34,730 bases of DNA from Lachnospiraceae bacterium. Lineage in GTDB: Bacteria; Bacillota; Clostridia; Lachnospirales; Lachnospiraceae. Positions within the stretch are counted from its first letter, which is position 1. Each line of letters opens with the position of its first letter. Both the position numbers and the translations under genes were made by a program. The notes under the pieces are model-generated. The model was not told the origin of the DNA. It did no database searches and saw only the letters and a list, made by a program, of their open reading frames with translations. Location: contig JAJQCG010000009.1 of assembly GCA_021202815.1 (NCBI GenBank), forward strand, positions 1 to 34,730, written 5' to 3'. Shown here piece after piece: positions 1 to 8,214 of the stretch.

Positions 1-660
1 ATTATATCCGGTTCCGCAGACAAATGCAAGCATTTGCAAGCAATTAAAGGATTTCCCCGCAATGTGACATTCCCCTGGGGCAACGATGACCCCGCCACAC
101 TCCTCTCCATCCTCGATGAATACGACGTAAAGGCCACCTTCCTCATGACCGGCGGCTGGGTCGAATCATACCCCGACGATGTGAAGGCCATCGCCGCCGC
201 GGGACACGATCTCGGCAACCACAGCGAGAACCACAAGCAGATGTCGACCCTGAGCGCCGGTGAATGTAAGGAGGAAATTCAGAGCGTCCACGATAAGGTA
301 AAAGAGCTGACCGGACTTGACATGACGCTGTTCCGCCCACCCTACGGAGATTATAACGATACGCTGATTGAAGCTGCGAACGGGCTCGGATATCACGCGA
401 TTCAGTGGGACGTGGACAGTCTGGACTGGAAAGACTACGGCGCGGACGCGATCGTCTCGCGGGTGCTGGACAACGAGCACCTCGGGAACGGCTCGATCAT
501 CCTCATGCACAACGGCGCGACCTACACAAAGGACGCCCTGCCGCGGGTTATCGAGGGACTTAAGGAGAAGGGCTATGAGCTCATGCCGATCTCGGAGCTG
601 ATCTATACGGAAAATTATGAGATGGACCATGAGGGGCGGCAGTACGTGACCGGCAGCTAA
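1..660 (+). CDS. Polysaccharide deacetylase (NodB homology), 5' partial, N-terminus suspect
   Basis: This is the C-terminal catalytic part of a carbohydrate esterase family 4 deacetylase, a family that removes N-acetyl groups from peptidoglycan or other surface glycans. The frame is open to the window edge; the first in-frame start-like codon is a TTG at 34. Counting from that codon, the metal-binding HSENH motif is at residues 63-67, the RPPYG motif at 101-105 and the LMHNG motif with its histidine at 158-161. The early motif should read TFDA before the WGN(D/E)D stretch, but here it reads TFPWGNDD, so the catalytic aspartate is missing. No signal peptide or membrane anchor precedes it. The sequence before about position 75 does not look like the family, so a damaged gene or a misjoined sequence end are both possible. 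It converges on the MATE gene with 7 bp between stop codons. Confidence 0.8.
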   Translation: MISGSADKCKHLQAIKGFPRNVTFPWGNDDPATLLSILDEYDVKATFLMTGGWVESYPDDVKAIAAAGHDLGNHSENHKQMSTLSAGECKEEIQSVHDKVKELTGLDMTLFRPPYGDYNDTLIEAANGLGYHAIQWDVDSLDWKDYGADAIVSRVLDNEHLGNGSIILMHNGATYTKDALPRVIEGLKEKGYELMPISELIYTENYEMDHEGRQYVTGS

Positions 661-683
661 AGAAGGATTACTCCATCCTTTTC
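661..683. terminator. Weak bidirectional hairpin between convergent genes
   Basis: The arms AAGGAT (663-668) and ATCCTT (675-680) enclose a 6-nt loop. The hairpin is followed by TTC on the plus strand and by CTTT on the minus strand. It covers the stop codon of the MATE gene and starts just after the stop of the deacetylase. It is short and A/T-rich, so termination would be weak, but it is the only candidate between the two genes. Confidence 0.4.
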
Positions 684-2029
684 AGCTCCGGCCAGATGGT
701 CAGCAGCATCGTGAGGAAGCAGGCTCCGCCGCCAATCACATTCGATATCGGTTCGGCCATGAATACGCCGTTCGTTCCCAGTCCCCACAGATGCGGGAGA
801 AGCAGCGTCAGCGGAACGACCATGACAACCTTCCGGAAGAGGCTGAAGAAAATCGCCTGCTTCTTCTTATTCAGAGCCTTGAAGACCGTCTGGCCGCTGT
901 ACTGGAAGGCCTGTCCGATAAAAGCATAAAAATACAGGTGCAACGCCGGAACAGCGTCGGCAAGGAGCGTCTCATCCGTGCTGAAAATGGAGATAAACAT
1001 AACAGGTTTCCATCGGATCAGCAGCCATACGATCAGTGTATACGCTACGCCCACCATTGTCATAATTTTGATGGCACTGCGCACATTTCCGGGACGTCCG
1101 GCTCCGTAGTTATAACTGATAATCGGAGATGCTCCCTCCGTCACCGCCATTACCGGCGTGTCCAGTATCTGCCGCACTGAGGAAATAATCGTCATAATAG
1201 AAACATAGATCTCTCCGCCAAATTGCATCAGCATGCGGTTGCAGACGATCTGCACCAGAGAATTCGTGCACTGCATGACAAAGGGCGCCGTGCCAAGGCT
1301 TATAATATCTCCGGCATAGGGAAAATAATCCCGCGCCCTCCGCTGTTTTTCCAGCGTAAACTGGTACTCCAGACGACTGCCGCGCAGGCAGCGCAGCACA
1401 AATAGCGCCGACAGTCCCTGCGAAATCACAGTGGCGACCGCGGCACCTCTCACGCCCATTCCCAGTGCGAAGATAAACACCGGATCAAGAATCAGGTTTG
1501 CCCCCGCGCCGATGACAACGGAACACATGCCAAGTCCGGGAAACCCCTGCGCGTTGATATAGGGATTCATACCGGTCGCCAGCATGGAAAACAAAGTTCC
1601 CATTAGATAAATGCGCAGATAGACGACCGCGTAGCGCATCGCGCTCTCAGACGCTCCGAAGAGCGTCAGCAAAGGCTTCGCGCCCGCTTCGCCCACCAGG
1701 AAAATCAGGATCGCCGTCACGCAGAGCAGACGGAACGCGGTATTCATAATACGTCCGGCTTTCTCCCGGTTTCCCCGCCCGATCTCCATGGCAAAGAGCG
1801 GGGAGCCGCCCATCCCGTACATGTTGGTAAAAGCCGTGATGATGAGAATGACCGGAAAGCACAGTCCGACCGCTCCGAGCGCTTCGGTTCCCTCCCCCGG
1901 AATCTGTCCGATATAAATCCGGTCCACAATGCTGTAGAGCAGATTCAGAACCTGCGCCACCAGCATCGGGAAGGCCGTCTGCGCAATATTTTTCGCTATT
2001 TTTCCACTCTCAAAATCTACCTGTTTCAT
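668..2029 (-). CDS. MATE family efflux transporter
   Basis: This is a 453-residue polytopic inner-membrane protein of the multidrug and toxic compound extrusion family, which uses Na+ or H+ gradients to export drugs or metabolites. The length is typical and about 12 hydrophobic segments are visible. The N-terminus carries the family signature around LLYSIVDRIYIGQIPGEG, and the second half repeats the pattern near residues 250-290, as expected of the internal duplication. It is the last gene of the run that starts at the M18 aminopeptidase, 38 bp after aroD. The start is an ATG with only a poor ribosome binding site (AGGAAC about 14 nt upstream), so translation may be modest or coupled to aroD. 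The substrate cannot be read from the sequence. Confidence 0.93.
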   Translation of the reverse strand: MKQVDFESGKIAKNIAQTAFPMLVAQVLNLLYSIVDRIYIGQIPGEGTEALGAVGLCFPVILIITAFTNMYGMGGSPLFAMEIGRGNREKAGRIMNTAFRLLCVTAILIFLVGEAGAKPLLTLFGASESAMRYAVVYLRIYLMGTLFSMLATGMNPYINAQGFPGLGMCSVVIGAGANLILDPVFIFALGMGVRGAAVATVISQGLSALFVLRCLRGSRLEYQFTLEKQRRARDYFPYAGDIISLGTAPFVMQCTNSLVQIVCNRMLMQFGGEIYVSIMTIISSVRQILDTPVMAVTEGASPIISYNYGAGRPGNVRSAIKIMTMVGVAYTLIVWLLIRWKPVMFISIFSTDETLLADAVPALHLYFYAFIGQAFQYSGQTVFKALNKKKQAIFFSLFRKVVMVVPLTLLLPHLWGLGTNGVFMAEPISNVIGGGACFLTMLLTIWPELKRME

Positions 2030-2067
2030 TTTTTTAATGGGGCAGTTCCTTCGCCGTCATGCCCACA

Positions 2068-2835
2068 TCACTCCTCCGACAATTCTTCCAGATATTCTGC
2101 CAGTCGCCCCGCCTCGATCTGCCCGGGGGCTGAGGCCTGCCCGATGCAGCCAAAAGTCACCGCCGAGCCGAACAGCTCTCCGGACAGACGGCTTAAGAGT
2201 CCCTGCTTTCCCATCGACATCGTGATCAGCGGGCGGTCCGCATAGCGGCTTTTCATCTCCCAGGTGGCGTCAAGCAGCGCGACCACATCATCCTTCGACT
2301 GCGGCGTCACGGCCAGCTTGCAGATACTGGCTCCCGACTGCTGCATGACGCACAGCCGCTCCACCATCGCGCGGACAGAAGGCGTTTTCTGAAAATCGTG
2401 ACTGGAGCCCACGACCGGAACGCCGCAGGCCTTCAGCTCCTCCACCAGCTTCTCAGTGAGCGGAATCGTCTGCGCGAACATCTCCACGTCGATCAGGTCG
2501 GCAAAGCCGCTCTTCGCCGCCGCGAGGCAGAGCGCACGGTATTCCTGCCAGGAAATATCCGCCTCGCCGCCCTCCGCGATCGTCCGAACCGTAAAGAGAA
2601 GCGGCAGCCCGCCCAGCCCTTTCCAGAGCTTTTCCAGCGTCCCCATCACCGCGTCCGGCTCACGCAGATCCGCAAACCAGTCCACGCGCCACTCCGCCAG
2701 ATCCGCCGCGGAGTCCTTCAGCTTCTTTGCCTGCGCGAGAATTTCCTGCTCCGTGCGCCCGACGATCGGCACGCAGATCTTCGGCCTTCCCTCGCCGATG
2801 ACCAGATTTCGGATTCGCAGACTCGTTTCTTTCAT
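2068..2835 (-). CDS. aroD: Type I 3-dehydroquinate dehydratase
   Basis: This enzyme converts 3-dehydroquinate to 3-dehydroshikimate by syn elimination through a Schiff base, the third step of the shikimate pathway in the cytoplasm. The 255-residue length matches the family. All expected active-site residues are visible: E48 and R50 in EWRVD, R84 in FTVRT, H146 in SSHDF, the Schiff-base lysine K173 in CKLAV, R216, and Q239 near the C-terminus. The ATG is preceded by GGAAGGAGA. The gene follows addA by 16 bp and is probably cotranscribed with it. No other shikimate gene is present, so here it is a lone pathway gene in a mixed housekeeping operon. Confidence 0.96.
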   Translation of the reverse strand: MKETSLRIRNLVIGEGRPKICVPIVGRTEQEILAQAKKLKDSAADLAEWRVDWFADLREPDAVMGTLEKLWKGLGGLPLLFTVRTIAEGGEADISWQEYRALCLAAAKSGFADLIDVEMFAQTIPLTEKLVEELKACGVPVVGSSHDFQKTPSVRAMVERLCVMQQSGASICKLAVTPQSKDDVVALLDATWEMKSRYADRPLITMSMGKQGLLSRLSGELFGSAVTFGCIGQASAPGQIEAGRLAEYLEELSEE

Positions 2836-2851
2836 AAGATTCTCCTTCCCG

Positions 2852-5800
2852 CTACGCCGGAATCACTTCGCCCAGTGTAAACGAATAGATCAGCCGCTCC
2901 TTCACCCGCTTTCCGGTGAGCATATGAAGTGCCCGCGCGTAATATTCCAGCTGCGCGCGGTACTTTTCGACAAGCTCCCGGCCCTCACGCACATGATCCG
3001 TCTTGTAATCCACGAGGACAATCCCGTCCTCCTCGTAGAAGAAGGCGTCAATGATACCCTGGATCAGCACCGTCTCCTCCGGGTCAGAACCGTCCACCTC
3101 ATTTCCTGGCAGGCCGATGACAAAGGGCTGCTCGCGAAACAGCTCTCCCCGCTCCCCGGCGCGCTGCATCCTCGCGGCGAGCCCGCTGCGTTCCATCGCA
3201 CGGAATTCGCTCCAGCGCACGACCTTCGCGTCCTCCTCCGGGAGCTTTCCGGCGTCCACGAGCCTTTTCAGTTCTGCGCGTATATCGGAAACTCTGCCAA
3301 AATCCAGCCACTCCATGACCGTATGGTAGACCGTTCCCCTGGCTGCGCCGGTCTTCTCCTCCGTCCGTTCGATAAACTGCGGAACCAGCGGGACCACGTC
3401 GGCCTCCGGATAGAGCTCCGCTGCCGTATCCGACTCCTCGCGCATCCGCAGCTTTTTGAGCTCCGTGACGCTGTATTTCTGCTTCGCGGCGGTGCGGTTC
3501 TTCCACGGATATTCCCAGGAAAGCCGCGCATCCACCTCGCGGACAAGCGCAGGATCCGTCTCCGGCCGACGAAGCTCTGCCTCGAGCGCCTCCCGGGACA
3601 GGGCTCCGGCCACCTGTCCGCTTACCGCACTGCGAATCAGCGGTTCCATAAAAACACGACAGACATCGAGCGCGCTGTCCACCGGGCTGAGCGCCGGGAG
3701 AATCCAGTCAAGGCAGCTCTCCGCTCCGGCGATCTGCGAGAACAGCAGGCGCTCCCCTTTGCGCTCCGTCTCCAGCAGTTCTTCCTTCGCCATACCGGTC
3801 AGAATCAGTTTCTCCTTCGCCCGCGTCATCGCCACATAGAGAATCCGCAGCTCCTCCCCCAGGCTGTCCTGCCGGTTCTGCCGCCGGATCAGTTGCTTCA
3901 AAAGGGTCGGACGGCGCAGCCTGCGCTCTGCGTCCACATAGTCGAGTCCCGCGCCCCAGCGACTGTGGAGCACCAGCTTATCACGGCTCTCCTGCCGGTT
4001 GAAGGATTTCCCCATACCCGACACAAAGACGATCGGAAATTCCAGACCCTTGCTGTGATGGATGCTCATGATCTGCACCGCGTCGCCGCCCTTGCCCGGC
4101 AGCGCCGCCTCCCCGAAATCCATCTGGTATTTCTGCATGCGCTCGATATAGCGCACAAAATGAAACAGCCCGTGATAGCTGATTTTCTCGTAATCCTGCG
4201 CCTTTGTGAGCAGCATCTGCACATTGGCGAGCCGTTGCTCCCCGCCGGGCAGCGCGCGGACACTGTTCAGATTATCGTGTTCCGAGAGGATGCTCCACAG
4301 GAGCTCATGCACCGGCATGTAGGCTGCCCGCTCCCGGTTCTTTTCCATCCTCGCCAGAAAATCGCACAGGCGGGCGCGGAGCTTTCTGTCTCCCTCTGTG
4401 CTGCCATCAACGACGGAATCGCCGGAAAACGAATCCTGCGATCCCTCCACATACGCGACGCAGGCCTGGTAGAAACCGCCCTCCGGGCTCGCCGCCCGGA
4501 TCCTGGCCAGTTCCTCCGAGGAAAATCCGCCAAGCATTCCGTGCAACGCCGCCGCAAGCGGGATCTCCTGCGTGGGATTGTCGAGCACCTTCAGGTAAGA
4601 GAGCAGGGTCTCGACCTCCATCGTCCCGAAATAGCCCTCTCTCGACTGCGTGCGGGCCGGGATGCCCTCGTCCTGCAGCACGCGGACGAAGGTCTCGCTC
4701 CAGCCAGACATCGCGCGCAGCAGGATCGCGATATCTCCGGGGTGCGCTGCGCGCTCTTCCCCGTTCTCCGTCACCTTTGCGTCCGTGAGCAGCTCCCGGA
4801 TGCGCGCAGCCACCAGGTGGGCCTCCGCCTCCTGCTTCGTCCAGCGGCACTCCTTCTCCCAGGCCTCATAATCCTCCCGCGTGAGGATCTGAAGCTCCGC
4901 CTTCGCCGCAGCGGATTCCGGGTAGAGCGCTCCCGCCCGCAAAGCCGCCGTCTCATCATACTCGATCCCGCCGAGCTCCTGACGCATGATGCGCCGAAAG
5001 ACCTCGTTGACGGGAGTCAGCACCTCGCCGCGGCTGCGGAAATTCTGGTGCAGGTCGATGCGCACGCCGACGCTTCCCTTTTTCACTTCCACGGCATTTG
5101 AACTATAGCTCTCATATTTCGCGAGAAAAAGTCCCGGCTCGGCCTGCCGGAAGCGATAGATACTCTGCTTCACGTCACCGACCATAAAGCGATTATCCCG
5201 CCCGCGGCGGCTGCGGCAGATACTCTCGAGAATCGCCTCCTGCACGAGATTGGAATCCTGGTATTCGTCCACCATGATTTCCTCAAAATAATCCGCGAAC
5301 ACATCCGCTGTCTGCGAGGGAAGCAGCTTTCCGTCGACCTCGCGCGTCAGGATGCGCAGCGCGAGATGCTCCTGATCCGAGAAATCCAGAATATTTTTCT
5401 TTCTCTTCTCTTCGTCGAGCCGCGTCATGAACTCTCTGGTCAGCGCCGCAAACGTCCGCACCTGCTCCGCCGTCCCCCGAAGCTGCTCGAACTGCGCCTC
5501 GTCCGGCACCGCAAAATACTGCTTTTTCAGAGACTTCAGCGCTTCCTTCATCTCATTTCGCAGCGCCATCACGCGCTCGCAGAGTGCATCATCCGCATCC
5601 GCCATCACCTTCGCGCGGCGGCTCGGAAGCTTCGTGTAGGACGCGCCAACGAGCAGCTCACGAAATCCCTCCACGCTCGCGCTCTCCTGCAGTCCGCTGA
5701 GCAGACGCATGTCGTCCAGAAGCGCGTCCTGATAGGCCACCGGCCCGCCCGGCAGCCGCGTAAGCTCTACAGCCTCGCGGATACTGCTCGCGGCGTCCGA

Positions 5801-6472
5801 CGCCGCCGTGTGAAGCTCCCCCAGCACCTCCTGTGCGCCTGTGAAGCAGTCCCAGCCGCCGTCCTCCGGCATCTCATAGGCGTCCGCACAGTGCTCGAGC
5901 CAGCGCTGCGGCTGCGGGTTCGCGACCGCATATTCATAGAACTGCAGAATCATGTCCTCCAGCCCGCCGCCCCGGTTTCCGCTCCCATAGCTGTCCGCAA
6001 AACGCAGAAAGGCCTTGTCCCCGGCGTGATGCGCCGCGTTCACGACCTCCTGCGCGACATCCTGCTTCATCAGCTTCATCTCGCCCTCATCCGCGATGCG
6101 GAAATTCGGATTCAGGTCAATGGTATGAAAATAATTTCGAATCACATAGAGGCAGAAGCCGTGAATCGTCGTGATCTGCGCGCGGTGCACGAGCGACTCC
6201 TGCCGCTGCAGCCAGGCGTTCCCCGGATCTTCCTTCAAAAGCTCGCCGATGCGCTTTCCGATGCGCGCACGCATCTCCCCCGCCGCCGCGTTCGTGAAGG
6301 TCGTAATCAGCAGCCGATCCACGTCCACCGGATGCTCCGGGTCCGTGATCAGGGCGAGGATGCGCTCGACAAGCACCGCCGTCTTGCCCGAACCGGCCGC
6401 GGCGGAGACCAGAATATTCGAATTTCTCGTGTCGATGACCCTGCGCTGGTCCTCGGTCCAGGCTACGCTCAT
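2852..6472 (-). CDS. addA: ATP-dependent helicase/nuclease subunit A (AddA)
   Basis: AddA is the helicase-nuclease subunit of the AddAB complex, which resects double-strand breaks to Chi sites for RecA-dependent repair. The 1206-residue length is typical. The UvrD-like helicase begins with the Walker A motif AAAGSGKT (about 24-31), followed by the Walker B region IMVDEYQDSN near 400 and GDVKQSIYRFR. The C-terminal RecB-like nuclease keeps D1142 in the GIID stretch and the DYK triad at about 1155-1157, so both activities look intact. The ATG is preceded by AGAGGAGAAGG, 10 bp after smsB. It is separated from its partner addB by the two Fe-S assembly genes, whereas the usual arrangement is addB directly followed by addA. 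Confidence 0.97.
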   Translation of the reverse strand: MSVAWTEDQRRVIDTRNSNILVSAAAGSGKTAVLVERILALITDPEHPVDVDRLLITTFTNAAAGEMRARIGKRIGELLKEDPGNAWLQRQESLVHRAQITTIHGFCLYVIRNYFHTIDLNPNFRIADEGEMKLMKQDVAQEVVNAAHHAGDKAFLRFADSYGSGNRGGGLEDMILQFYEYAVANPQPQRWLEHCADAYEMPEDGGWDCFTGAQEVLGELHTAASDAASSIREAVELTRLPGGPVAYQDALLDDMRLLSGLQESASVEGFRELLVGASYTKLPSRRAKVMADADDALCERVMALRNEMKEALKSLKKQYFAVPDEAQFEQLRGTAEQVRTFAALTREFMTRLDEEKRKKNILDFSDQEHLALRILTREVDGKLLPSQTADVFADYFEEIMVDEYQDSNLVQEAILESICRSRRGRDNRFMVGDVKQSIYRFRQAEPGLFLAKYESYSSNAVEVKKGSVGVRIDLHQNFRSRGEVLTPVNEVFRRIMRQELGGIEYDETAALRAGALYPESAAAKAELQILTREDYEAWEKECRWTKQEAEAHLVAARIRELLTDAKVTENGEERAAHPGDIAILLRAMSGWSETFVRVLQDEGIPARTQSREGYFGTMEVETLLSYLKVLDNPTQEIPLAAALHGMLGGFSSEELARIRAASPEGGFYQACVAYVEGSQDSFSGDSVVDGSTEGDRKLRARLCDFLARMEKNRERAAYMPVHELLWSILSEHDNLNSVRALPGGEQRLANVQMLLTKAQDYEKISYHGLFHFVRYIERMQKYQMDFGEAALPGKGGDAVQIMSIHHSKGLEFPIVFVSGMGKSFNRQESRDKLVLHSRWGAGLDYVDAERRLRRPTLLKQLIRRQNRQDSLGEELRILYVAMTRAKEKLILTGMAKEELLETERKGERLLFSQIAGAESCLDWILPALSPVDSALDVCRVFMEPLIRSAVSGQVAGALSREALEAELRRPETDPALVREVDARLSWEYPWKNRTAAKQKYSVTELKKLRMREESDTAAELYPEADVVPLVPQFIERTEEKTGAARGTVYHTVMEWLDFGRVSDIRAELKRLVDAGKLPEEDAKVVRWSEFRAMERSGLAARMQRAGERGELFREQPFVIGLPGNEVDGSDPEETVLIQGIIDAFFYEEDGIVLVDYKTDHVREGRELVEKYRAQLEYYARALHMLTGKRVKERLIYSFTLGEVIPA

Positions 6473-6482
6473 GCCTTCTCCT

Positions 6483-7400
6483 CTATTTCAAAAATCCGTT
6501 TACAATCTGTTCTTCCGCCTCGGCCTCCGTCAGCCCGAGCGTCATCAGCTTGACAATCTGCTCGCCTGCGATCTTGCCGATGGCGGCCTCATGGATCAGG
6601 CTCGCGTCCAGATGATTCGCCTCCAGGGACGGAACCGCGTTCACATGCCCCTCGTCCATCAGGATCGCGTCGCACTCCGTATGTCCATAGCAGGCGTTGT
6701 TGCCGCGGATCTTCGAATTGAAGACCTGACTGGAGCTGCCCTTCGCCACCGAACGGGACACCACATCCGCATGACAGTCCACCCCATTCAAATCCACCTC
6801 GAAGTTCGTCTCAGCGTACTGCTTCTCATGGGTCATGATCTTTTCCTTGATAATCAGCGTCGCCCCGTCCTTCAGGTCCGCCGAGGTATCGCGAATCGTA
6901 GAGTCGATGCCCTTGATCTGGGTCATCTCCATCTCCATGTAGCCATTCTCATCGATGTGAACGATCGTGGTCGGATTGAGGATCCGTCCGCCGGTACCCT
7001 CGCCCTCTCCGTAATGCTTTTCAATATAGCGCACCCGCGCGTTTTTGCCGACATGGAACTCGTGGATGCCATCGTGCTCCGTGTCCTGCGAACCGCCGCA
7101 GTGAATGCCGCAGCCCGCGACGATCGTCACGTCCGCGTCGTCCCCGATATAGAAATCATTGTAGACAAGATCTTTGAGCCCGCTCTGGCTGACGATGACC
7201 GGGATATGCACGCTCTCGTTTTTTGTACCAGGCTTTATGATAATGTCGATGCCCGGCTTGTCTTTCTTTGACACGATGTCGATGTTCGCGGTCGTATTTC
7301 TCCCCGCGAGCGATCCATTGTCACGAATATTGTAGGCTCCCTCCGGGACGCTGTGGAGGTCTGCTACCATCTGCAGCATATGCATTTGAAGCTGATCCAT
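6483..7400 (-). CDS. smsB: SmsB/SufB-like Fe-S cluster assembly scaffold subunit
   Basis: This protein belongs to the SufB/SufD family, the scaffold side of SUF-type Fe-S cluster assembly. At 305 residues it is much shorter than classical SufB (about 470). It is paired only with its ATPase, matching the SUF-like minimal system (SMS) described in anaerobes. The C-terminal family core is clear from about residue 200: cysteines at 209, 237 and 243, the SLEANHLDASLIHEAAIGKI stretch (258-277) and a closing GLTEAEAEEQIVNGFLK. A CGIHC motif (97-101) lies in the N-terminal half. I chose the ATG at 7400 because AGGAGG lies 8 nt upstream; the GTG at 7409 would abut that site. The ribosome binding site overlaps the end of smsC, which suggests coupling. 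Confidence 0.9.
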   Translation of the reverse strand: MDQLQMHMLQMVADLHSVPEGAYNIRDNGSLAGRNTTANIDIVSKKDKPGIDIIIKPGTKNESVHIPVIVSQSGLKDLVYNDFYIGDDADVTIVAGCGIHCGGSQDTEHDGIHEFHVGKNARVRYIEKHYGEGEGTGGRILNPTTIVHIDENGYMEMEMTQIKGIDSTIRDTSADLKDGATLIIKEKIMTHEKQYAETNFEVDLNGVDCHADVVSRSVAKGSSSQVFNSKIRGNNACYGHTECDAILMDEGHVNAVPSLEANHLDASLIHEAAIGKIAGEQIVKLMTLGLTEAEAEEQIVNGFLK

Positions 7401-7412
7401 CTCTTCCACCTC

Positions 7413-8138
7413 CTAAACCACTTTATTAAGCAGCGTACTGCAGGCCTGTCCGCCAGTCAGAAGCTGCGGGAGAATCTCCTCCCGCGCGCCTTCCGCACGC
7501 ACCTCTCCATCCGCCAGGACGACGATCCGGTCCGCGATGTTCAGAATCCGCTCCTGATGGGAAATGATGAGAATCGAGCCCTTGATGTTCGTCCGCAGCG
7601 CCTCGAACACGCGGATCAGGTTGTTGAAGCTCCAGAGATCGATGCCCGCCTCCGGCTCGTCGAAGATCGACAGCTTCGTGCCCCGCGCGATCACCATCGC
7701 GATCTCGATGCGCTTCAGCTCGCCGCCCGAGAGCGAGGCGTTGACCTCCCGGTTGATATAGTCCTTCGCGCAAAGTCCCACCTCGGAGAGATATTTGCAG
7801 GCGTCGTTCAGCGACAGCGGCTCCCCGTGAGCCAGGTCGATGAGATCGCGCACCGTGAGCCCCTTAAAACGAACCGGCTGCTGGAACGCAAAGCTGATCC
7901 CTTTTTTTGCGCGCTCCGTGATCGAGAGCTCCGTAATATCCTCCCCATCCAGCAGCACCCTGCCGCACGTCGGCGTGATGATACCCGCGATGACCTTCGC
8001 CATCGTGGACTTTCCACCGCCATTCGGTCCCGTGATTGCCACGAAGCCGTCGTCAATTCTAAGATTGATATGCTTCAGGATGCCCTTCTCCTCCGGGTCG
8101 TCGCTCGCCTGAAAGCATATGTCCTGTAATTCAAGCAT
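7413..8138 (-). CDS. smsC: SmsC/SufC-like Fe-S assembly ATPase
   Basis: This is a soluble ABC-type ATPase of the SufC kind, which drives conformational change in the SufB-type scaffold and is not a transporter. At 241 residues it has Walker A GPNGGGKST (37-45), a Q-loop near 86, the signature LSGGE (136-140), Walker B ending in FDEPEAGID (159-167) and the switch histidine H194. The EPEAGID form instead of the usual EPTSGLD is common in SufC-like proteins. It lies immediately before smsB with no transmembrane partner nearby. No sufS, sufU or sufD is present in the window, consistent with the two-component minimal system. It follows addB after 76 bp that hold a possible hairpin. Confidence 0.93.
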   Translation of the reverse strand: MLELQDICFQASDDPEEKGILKHINLRIDDGFVAITGPNGGGKSTMAKVIAGIITPTCGRVLLDGEDITELSITERAKKGISFAFQQPVRFKGLTVRDLIDLAHGEPLSLNDACKYLSEVGLCAKDYINREVNASLSGGELKRIEIAMVIARGTKLSIFDEPEAGIDLWSFNNLIRVFEALRTNIKGSILIISHQERILNIADRIVVLADGEVRAEGAREEILPQLLTGGQACSTLLNKVV

Positions 8139-8166
8139 TTCTTTATGCCTCCTGATGTGAATCTTA

Positions 8167-8203
8167 CTTCCGGCCTTCGCAAAAACGTGTCGGCTGCCGG
8201 AAA
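8167..8203 (-). promoter_or_regulatory. Inverted repeat in the addB-smsC intergenic region
   Basis: The arms TTCCGGC (8168-8174) and GCCGGAA (8196-8202) enclose a 21-nt loop in the only sizeable gap inside the addB-to-addA stretch. It is not followed by a U-tract on the minus strand, so a simple terminator is unlikely. It could be an RNA processing or stabilising hairpin, or an operator. No clear promoter for smsC was found in the gap. Confidence 0.25.
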
Positions 8204-8214
8204 CTTAACTGTCA

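Noticed and set aside
25..42. Direct repeat TGCAAGCA (25-32 and 35-42) as a mobile-element end or attachment site.
   Set aside because: Two copies of 8 bp at a window edge with no integrase, transposase or tRNA nearby are not enough evidence.
2456..5101. A very long open frame (881 codons) on the plus strand opposite addA.
   Set aside because: It is antisense to a confidently identified AddA with intact motifs, its translation is Arg/Leu/His-rich with no recognisable domain, and it has no ribosome binding site. GC-rich codons suppress stops on the opposite strand.
7413..8138. Reading the ATPase gene as part of an ABC transporter.
   Set aside because: There is no membrane subunit next to it; the neighbour is a SufB-family protein and the EPEAGID form fits SufC-like ATPases.
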